The notes below the pieces were generated by a model, which saw nothing but the letters and a program-made list of their open reading frames with translations, was not told the DNA's origin and searched no databases. From Hydrogenophaga sp. (GTDB taxonomy: Bacteria; Pseudomonadota; Gammaproteobacteria; Burkholderiales; Burkholderiaceae_C): DNA of 34,179 bases. The position numbers and the translations under genes were made by a program. The DNA is taken from positions 1 through 34,179 of the forward strand of contig JAGKSX010000085.1 in assembly GCA_018993155.1 (NCBI GenBank). Reading direction: 5' to 3'. Positions 29,362 through 34,179 of this stretch are shown piece after piece; within the stretch, counting starts at the first letter, position 1; each line of letters starts with the position of its first letter.

Positions 29362-29789
29362 GGGTGTCTTCGCTCAGAGCGTCCTCATGTGAGCTTGCAT
29401 CGGCGGCGAGCTTCGTCGAAGTGCGAGAGGCGTGTCCTTGGGTCTCAATGCGGCAGGCGAACTTTGCCCTTGGGCATTGTGAACCGGTGCCCCGGTGTTG
29501 CGCATGAACTGCATTGGAGTGGTCCAAACTATTGCACGGTTGCATTGCGTCAAACGGACAACGAGTAAAGCCGGGCACTCATGTGCGCCTGGGGTGCGGC
29601 CCGGGTGCTGGAGGGCATCCCACGGTCTGTGCAGCGGTTGCCGTGAGTCGCATGGGTGACACCGTGCGCAGCTTGAGCGTGAATGGGGGAGAAACATGCC
29701 CAGCCCTATGCACAATTGTGGCGATTCGACGCCGCGGTGACACGGCCATGGGGTTTGCGCAGTAGGCAGCCCTACACAACTGACATACG
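29362..29789. other. 428-base gene-free divergent region
   Basis: Separates the HD-GYP gene (minus) from the HisKA_2 kinase gene (plus). No open frame has convincing protein character, and no RNA family is recognised. On the minus strand a TTGACG near 29550 with TAGTTT 16 bases later is the only passable promoter for the HD-GYP gene. A short CACAATTGTG palindrome lies at about 29712, upstream of the kinase gene. The length leaves room for an unrecognised small RNA. Confidence 0.4.
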
Positions 29790-30827
29790 ATGCCCGGCAT
29801 GGCGGAGCAGAGGCTGAAGCTGGACGAGTATCTGGGGCAGGCGTTCGATCGCATCCCGGTCGCCATGATCGTCGTCAATCAGCTGGGGGAGATCACCCGC
29901 CTCAACCAGCTCGCAGAAACCACGTTCGGCTACAGCAGCGCGGAATTGATCGGACGCCCGGTCGAAATGCTCATTCCTGCCCGCTATCGCCATGCCCATC
30001 CCGGCTACCGCCAGGGGTTTCTCGCCGAAACCAATGCGCGCCCAATGGGCGCAGGGCGCGATCTGAGCGGCCTGCGGAAGGATGGCAGCGAGTTTCCCGT
30101 CGAAATCGGCATCAACCCGGTGCAGACTGGCGAGGGTCCGATGATCCTCTCGGTGATCCTGGATCTGAGCGAGCGCAAGCTCAGCGAGAAGCGAATTCAA
30201 GACGCGCTGCAACAAAAGGACTTGCTGCTGCGCGAGGTGCACCACCGCGTCAAGAACAACCTTCAGGTCATCCACAGCCTGCTCGATCTCCAGGCCCTCA
30301 AAAGCAGCGACAGCGAATTGATCGGCATGCTGCGCGACAGTCAGAACCGTGTGCGCTCAATGTCGCTGATTCACCAGACTTTGTACCAGTCGCAGAACTT
30401 CGCGCAGGTGGACTTCCAGCGCTTCCTGGGGGAACTTCTGCCCCGCCTGACCGAGGCGTACGGCTCGACGTCTGGACAAGTGGACATCGAGATCAACGCG
30501 CATGACGTCAAGCTGCCCATCAACGAGGCCATCCCGTGCGGCTTGATCGTCAATGAACTCGTGAGCAACGCGCTCAAGCACGGCTTCCCGAACCAGCAAC
30601 GCGGCAGGATTTCAGTGGACATCCGTCAACAAGGCGAGAAGCAGATCGAGCTGTGCATCAGTGACGATGGACAAGGCATCCCGCAGGCGCTCGACCTCTC
30701 ACGCACCGGTTCGCTCGGGCTGCAGCTGGTCCAGCTCCTGACGCAGCAGTTGCACGGAAAACTGGATATCCAGCGCGAAAACCCCACTCGGTTCTCGCTC
30801 AGCTTTCAACTGGGGACGGCGCCATGA
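29790..30827 (+). CDS. Soluble PAS sensor histidine kinase (HisKA_2 family)
   Basis: A 345-residue kinase with no membrane segments. The PAS domain covers about 15-130 (AFDRIPVAMIVVNQLGEI, TTFGYSSAELIGRPVEML). The HisKA_2 box follows, with the phospho-acceptor His pair at 151-152 in EVHHRVKNNLQVIHSLL. Then comes a HATPase with N box CGLIVNELVSNALKH and G boxes SDDGQGIP and GSLGLQLV. The start at ATG 29790 lacks a strong ribosome site; ATG 29799 is close by. The stop overlaps the start of the next kinase gene (ATGA). Kinases of this class often pass phosphate to stand-alone receivers, and the REC domain of the next protein is the obvious candidate partner. Confidence 0.9.
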   Translation: MPGMAEQRLKLDEYLGQAFDRIPVAMIVVNQLGEITRLNQLAETTFGYSSAELIGRPVEMLIPARYRHAHPGYRQGFLAETNARPMGAGRDLSGLRKDGSEFPVEIGINPVQTGEGPMILSVILDLSERKLSEKRIQDALQQKDLLLREVHHRVKNNLQVIHSLLDLQALKSSDSELIGMLRDSQNRVRSMSLIHQTLYQSQNFAQVDFQRFLGELLPRLTEAYGSTSGQVDIEINAHDVKLPINEAIPCGLIVNELVSNALKHGFPNQQRGRISVDIRQQGEKQIELCISDDGQGIPQALDLSRTGSLGLQLVQLLTQQLHGKLDIQRENPTRFSLSFQLGTAP

Positions 30828-32314
30828 GACAACCCGCTCGAATCCTGATTGTGGAAGACGAAAGCATCGTTGCCTTCAACCTGCAGCAGCGCCTCTCGCA
30901 GTTGGGCTACGAAGTGCCACACGTGGCTGTCTCTGGGCAGCACAGCCTGGATTTCGTCTCGCAATCCCGCCCCGATCTCGTGCTGATGGACATTCACATC
31001 GAGGGCGATATGGACGGCATCGAAGTGGCCGCGCGGCTGAACCAGAACAGTCCTGTGCCGGTGATCTACCTCACCGCCTATTCCGAAGACTCCACCCTCG
31101 AACGCGCGCGCAAGACACGTCCCTATGGCTATCTGATCAAACCGTTCTCCGAACGCGAACTGCATGCCACCATTCAGATGGCACTGGAGCGCCATGCGGT
31201 GGAGGAAGCGCTGGTGGAAAACCGCCGCCTGCTGCAGCAGGCCCTGGACGCCGCCAGCCTGGGCATCTTGGAGTTCGATCCTTCGAACGCTGCCATGACG
31301 CTCAACCCGCGCACCGCCGAACTGCTCGACAAGCCAGCCGAAAACTTGATCACCCTTGATAACTTTCTCGCGGGCATCGACGAAAAAGACCGCGCCCTCG
31401 TCGCCACCCGCTTCCAGGAAGCGCTGGACCCCCTGAAAAAATTCAGTGAGGAGTTTCGCCTGCTGAGCGACCAGAAGCCCGCGCGCTGGATCAAGATCGA
31501 CGCCAGCGCCCTGCCCGCGCAACGCATCAGTGGCGTGGTGCAGGATATCTCGGAGCGCAAACACGCGGAGATTCGGCTGCGCAAGCTCAATGAAGGACTG
31601 GAAAGTCTCGTGGGGGAGCGCACCAACGAACTGCGCGAGAGCCTCAAGGAGCTGGAAACCTTCAGCTACTCGGTGGCGCACGACCTGCGCTCGCCCATTC
31701 GCGCCATCGCCGGACTCAGTGCAGTGCTTCTGGAAGACCATCGGACCCAACTGGATGAGGAAGGTATCAAGCTGATCGCACGGATCGCGGCCAAGAGCAC
31801 CCAGATGAGCAACCTCATCGATGCCCTGCTCAACCTCTCGCACCTCTCTAAAGTGACGCCGCAACTCAGCGAAGTGGATCTGAGCAGCATCGCTGCGGAA
31901 ATCATCGAGCAGCAGATGGAGACCGAGCCCGAGCGAGTGGCTGACGTGCGCATCGCCCCAGACCTGAAGGCCCAGGGCGATCCGGTGCTCGTGCGCAGCG
32001 TGCTCGACAACCTGCTGCGCAACGCCTGGAAGTTCTGCGCCAACCGGGACATTACCCGCATCGAAGTTGGCCACGAATTCAACGCAGGCCAAGATGTCTT
32101 CTACGTCAAAGACAACGGCTGTGGCTTCGACATGGCCCATGCCGATCAACTGTTCAGTCCCTTCCGACGCCTGCACAGCGAAACCGAGTTCAAGGGAACT
32201 GGCATCGGCCTGAGCATCGTGCAACGCATCGCGGCGCGCCATGGTGGGCGCGTGTGGGTGCAGGCAAGACCGAACCAAGGCGCGACCTTCTATTTCACCC
32301 TCGCCTTGCCGTGA
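30824..32314 (+). CDS. Hybrid REC-PAS-histidine kinase
   Basis: A 496-residue protein with an N-terminal receiver (1 to about 120; D11/D13 pocket in IVEDES, phospho-acceptor D56 in LVLMDIHIEG, T84 and K106). A PAS-like domain follows (about 135-245), then a coiled coil, HisKA with H286 in FSYSVAHDLRSPIRAI, and HATPase (N box LLRNAWKFC, G1 DNGCGF, G2 GTGIGLSIV). The kinase core resembles bacteriophytochrome-type kinases, but there is no GAF/PHY region. It is translationally coupled to the HisKA_2 kinase (ATGA). With the receiver in front, it is probably both target and kinase in a relay whose output protein is not in the window. Confidence 0.92.
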   Translation: MRQPARILIVEDESIVAFNLQQRLSQLGYEVPHVAVSGQHSLDFVSQSRPDLVLMDIHIEGDMDGIEVAARLNQNSPVPVIYLTAYSEDSTLERARKTRPYGYLIKPFSERELHATIQMALERHAVEEALVENRRLLQQALDAASLGILEFDPSNAAMTLNPRTAELLDKPAENLITLDNFLAGIDEKDRALVATRFQEALDPLKKFSEEFRLLSDQKPARWIKIDASALPAQRISGVVQDISERKHAEIRLRKLNEGLESLVGERTNELRESLKELETFSYSVAHDLRSPIRAIAGLSAVLLEDHRTQLDEEGIKLIARIAAKSTQMSNLIDALLNLSHLSKVTPQLSEVDLSSIAAEIIEQQMETEPERVADVRIAPDLKAQGDPVLVRSVLDNLLRNAWKFCANRDITRIEVGHEFNAGQDVFYVKDNGCGFDMAHADQLFSPFRRLHSETEFKGTGIGLSIVQRIAARHGGRVWVQARPNQGATFYFTLALP

Positions 32315-32322
32315 TGGGCGAA

Positions 32323-32433
32323 TCACTTGGCGCAGTGTTTGAGTTTCTCAATCACCTCCGCGCCGACCGCCCATTGCATCGTCGCAAAGGGCAAGGCCCA
32401 TGGGTGGCCCGCCCAGATAATCGCGAGCGTCAT
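32323..32433 (-). pseudogene. Possible small ORF or gene remnant antisense in the 139-base gap
   Basis: A 36-codon minus-strand frame, from ATG at 32433 to TGA at 32323, translates as MTLAIIWAGHPWALPF, then ATMQWAVGAEVIEKLKHCAK. It is hydrophobic at the start and amphipathic at the end, unlike the Arg/Pro-rich shadows normal for this GC content. No good ribosome site is seen, and the frame is closed about ten codons upstream. It may be the C-terminus of a decayed gene or a tiny membrane peptide. On the plus strand the same region holds a 47-codon frame beginning in TGATG with the kinase stop and ending over the next ATG (ATGA). At most one of these is real. Confidence 0.3.
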
Positions 32434-32453
32434 CCAATCAAGGCTCGCACTAC

Positions 32454-33446
32454 ATGAAAACGCTCAACACAAAACGGTTCTCCGTGGCCCTCACCCTGGC
32501 GCTTGCAGGTGCCTGCGCCCACGCCGCCGGTTTTCAGCACGGATTCGCCGCCGATCCGGACGGCAAGCCGCTCGAAATCGGCATCTGGTACCCGAGTTCG
32601 GCGGCGGTCCAACCCGTGGCCATGGGCCCGACGACGATGAGCGTGGCCGTCAAAGGCCCGGTGCAGGGCAAGGCACTGCCGCTGGTGCTGATCTCGCACG
32701 GCACCGGTGGCTCCTATCTCGGGCACTTCGACACAGCCATGGCGCTTGCCGACGCCGGCTTCGTGGTGGCGGCCGTCATGCACACGGGCGACAACTACGC
32801 CGACCAGAGTCGCGCCGTCGACATCATGGACCGCCCCCGGCAGATCCGCCGGGTGATCGACCACATGCTGGCGAGCTGGGACGGTCGTGCGGTGATCGAC
32901 CCGGCGCGCGTCGGCATGTTTGGCTTCTCCGCCGGCGGCTTCACCACGCTCGCGAACATCGGCGGGGTGCCCGACTTTTCAAAGATCGAGCCCGTGTGCC
33001 GCCAATACCCCGGCGACTTTGCGTGCCAGCTCCTGGCGAAGAGCGGCAGCAACGTCTCTCCGCCCACCGCGTCCGCCATCGCCAACGCGACGGACCCTCG
33101 GATCAAGGCCGCTGTGGTGGCCGCACCAGCGCTCGGCTTCAGCTTCGCACCCGATGGGCTCAAGAACGTCAAGGTCCCTGTGCAGCTCTGGCGCGCCGAG
33201 GACGATGCCATCCTTCCACATCCGCGATACGCCGAAGCGGTCCGGCTCGCATTGCCGCAGACACCGGACTACCATGCCGTCCCCAAGGCAGGGCATTTCG
33301 ACTTCCTGGCGCCGTGCAGCAGCGCGCTGGCGTCGATCGCGCCCCCGATTTGCACCAGCGCTCCTGGTTTCGATCGGGTCGCGTTTCACGCGAGCTTCAA
33401 TGCAACGGTCGTCGACTTTTTCAGCAAGGCATTGCGGGCGCATTGA
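32454..33446 (+). CDS. Secreted alpha/beta hydrolase (predicted dienelactone hydrolase type)
   Basis: A 330-residue exported hydrolase. The signal peptide covers 1 to about 24 (VALTLALAGACAHAA). The fold resembles predicted dienelactone hydrolase/PAF-acetylhydrolase-like proteins: IGIWYPSS early on, oxyanion region ISHGTGGS (80-87), nucleophile S159 in GFSAGGF, likely acid D250/D251 in RAEDDAILP and H281 in AGHFDFL. Four cysteines lie in the mature part (C182, C191, and two near 288-300) and could form disulfides in the periplasm. No Shine-Dalgarno is obvious before ATG 32454. The substrate is unknown; an ester is expected. Confidence 0.87.
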   Translation: MKTLNTKRFSVALTLALAGACAHAAGFQHGFAADPDGKPLEIGIWYPSSAAVQPVAMGPTTMSVAVKGPVQGKALPLVLISHGTGGSYLGHFDTAMALADAGFVVAAVMHTGDNYADQSRAVDIMDRPRQIRRVIDHMLASWDGRAVIDPARVGMFGFSAGGFTTLANIGGVPDFSKIEPVCRQYPGDFACQLLAKSGSNVSPPTASAIANATDPRIKAAVVAAPALGFSFAPDGLKNVKVPVQLWRAEDDAILPHPRYAEAVRLALPQTPDYHAVPKAGHFDFLAPCSSALASIAPPICTSAPGFDRVAFHASFNATVVDFFSKALRAH

Positions 33447-33452
33447 TCCCGT

Positions 33453-33470
33453 GCGCGGCGATCGCCGCGC
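33453..33470. terminator. 18-bp GC palindrome between convergent genes
   Basis: GCGCGGCG-AT-CGCCGCGC is a perfect palindrome filling the 24-base gap between the hydrolase stop and the rutE-type stop on the other strand. Without a T tract it is not a canonical terminator, but in such a GC-rich genome it may stall transcription or protect 3' ends on both sides. Confidence 0.4.
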
Positions 33471-34052
33471 TCAAAGCACCTGACAAGCCTGCTCGAAACT
33501 CAAGCGCGCATTGCGGTCGAACACCTTCCCATCCCCATACCCGAGGTTGATCAGGAAGTTCGCGCGCCAGCGCCCGTCGGGGAAGAACTCGGCGTTCACC
33601 TTGGCCAGGTCCACGCCGCTCATGGGCCCGCAGTCCAGGCCCAGCGCGCGCGCCGCGATGATGAAGTACGCGCCACCCAGCGTGCTGTTGCGGGTGGCCG
33701 TGGCTTCGCTCAGCGCGGGGTTGCTCTCGAAGTTTTCCTTCGCGCCTTCACGGTGCCACACCTGGGGCATGAACTCGTGGAAGCGGTTGTCGGCACACAC
33801 GATGACCGTGACCGGCGCCACGCGCGTCTTGTCCAGGTTGCCCGGCGAGAGCGCGGGCAGCAGGCGCGCGCGCGCCTCGGGCGTCTTGAGGAACACGTAG
33901 CGCGCGGGCTGCGTGTTCATCGAGGTGGGCCCCATGCGGGCGATGTCGTACACCTGCCTGAGCAGCTCGTCGGGCACGGGCTTGTCGAGGAAGGTGTTGG
34001 CGGTGCGCGCCTTGAGGAAGATCTGATCGAGGGCTTGCGCGTCGAGGGTCAT
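33471..34052 (-). CDS. rutE: RutE-type malonic semialdehyde reductase / nitroreductase
   Basis: An FMN-dependent nitroreductase-fold protein of 193 residues (E. coli RutE 196). It aligns along its length with RutE by eye: ARTANTFLDKPVPDELLRQVY, in parts DKPVPDELL, then RMGPTSMNTQPARYVFLKT, ALSPGNLDKT, ALGLDCGPMSG and the terminal LSFEQACQVL. RutE reduces malonic semialdehyde to 3-hydroxypropionate in pyrimidine degradation, but homologues outside rut operons have varied or unknown substrates, and no other rut gene is here. The ATG at 34052 is preferred; an earlier in-frame ATG would add a Phe-rich stretch. No clear Shine-Dalgarno is present. Confidence 0.88.
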   Translation of the reverse strand: MTLDAQALDQIFLKARTANTFLDKPVPDELLRQVYDIARMGPTSMNTQPARYVFLKTPEARARLLPALSPGNLDKTRVAPVTVIVCADNRFHEFMPQVWHREGAKENFESNPALSEATATRNSTLGGAYFIIAARALGLDCGPMSGVDLAKVNAEFFPDGRWRANFLINLGYGDGKVFDRNARLSFEQACQVL

Positions 34053-34118
34053 GGCAAATTGAAAGTTAAAGAAAAGAAAGCATTGCAGAAACGAAATGAC
34101 CCCGCCCAGAAACACCGC

Positions 34119-34179
34119 GGAACCGGCTTTGCCGGGCCGCAGGTGTTGCCCCCCTTGGGGGGACGCGCGAAGCGCGGCG
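34119..34179 (+). repeat. Triple-hairpin GC-rich repeat, copy 3 (reaches window end)
   Basis: Same order as the copies in the isc operon: CCGGC-TTT-GCCGG, CCCCCC/GGGGGG around TT, and CGCGC-GAA-GCGCG. It lies 66 bases upstream of the rutE-type gene and may continue past the window. The conserved first block and the fixed order of three hairpins show a dispersed family. Confidence 0.75.

Noticed and set aside
29514-29765. 83-codon plus-strand frame in the HD-GYP/kinase gap
   Set aside because: No ribosome site, no recognisable domain, and composition like other chance frames.

Overview
From about 1.3 kb onward the window is a high-GC betaproteobacterial chromosome segment, most like Burkholderiales/Comamonadaceae (Hydrogenophaga/Acidovorax-like). 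The basis is a Bug/TctC-type solute-binding protein, a complete isc operon followed by dnaQ, a chromate transporter, and a triple-hairpin intergenic repeat of a kind I associate with Comamonadaceae (from memory, not checked). The first ~1.25 kb looks different: lower GC, and an rlpA–dacC pair in the order typical of Rhizobiales (Alphaproteobacteria). The rlpA reading frame is cut exactly where it meets the betaproteobacterial sequence, so this end is either an assembly chimera or a recombination junction.

Layout. 1-1276 (minus): partial D-Ala-D-Ala carboxypeptidase and 5'-truncated RlpA-like protein. 1377-5977 (plus): a strong promoter overlapped by a perfect 20-bp palindrome drives an apparent four-gene operon: GGT-fold (Ntn) hydrolase, cupin, Bug solute-binding protein and amidase signature enzyme. 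It looks like a capture-and-hydrolysis module for an unknown amide. 5985-6171 (minus): tRNA-Val(CAC) with its own promoter and terminator. 6168-12583 (minus): iscR-iscS-iscU-iscA-hscB-hscA-fdx-dnaQ with an IscR-type operator, and GC-rich triple-hairpin repeats in the iscU/iscA and iscA/hscB gaps. 12662-15110 (minus): uvrB overlapped by a DUF6172-like gene. 15151-16793: RNase D-like exonuclease (plus), then a DUF3820-like gene and an alpha/beta hydrolase (minus, overlapping by ATGA). 16950-19997: acyl-CoA ligase (plus) and bidomain ChrA chromate transporter (minus), tail to tail with no spacer.

20244-25069 is a signalling block: NarX/DegS-class sensor kinase, LuxR-type response regulator, receiver-like orphan and a PAS chemoreceptor. 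25232-26593 holds a small orphan protein, a LysE/RhtB exporter and a NYN-domain protein whose leader contains an 11-bp-stem hairpin. From about 26.65 to 33.4 kb base composition is looser and the genes look more accessory: DJ-1/PfpI, a small dimeric-barrel monooxygenase-like protein, an active-looking HD-GYP protein, two overlapping histidine kinase genes (HisKA_2 kinase plus REC-PAS-kinase) and a secreted dienelactone-hydrolase-like protein. A 36-codon antisense frame with protein-like composition lies in the gap before the last of these. The window closes with a RutE-type nitroreductase (minus) and a third copy of the triple-hairpin repeat.

The best candidate for something undescribed is the 1.4-6.0 kb operon. 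Its GGT-fold enzyme keeps the autoprocessing Thr and the oxyanion glycines but lacks the Arg and Ser-Ser positions that bind the gamma-glutamyl alpha-carboxylate in true GGTs, so its substrate is probably not a gamma-glutamyl compound. No CRISPR array, insertion sequence, prophage or integrase was seen.
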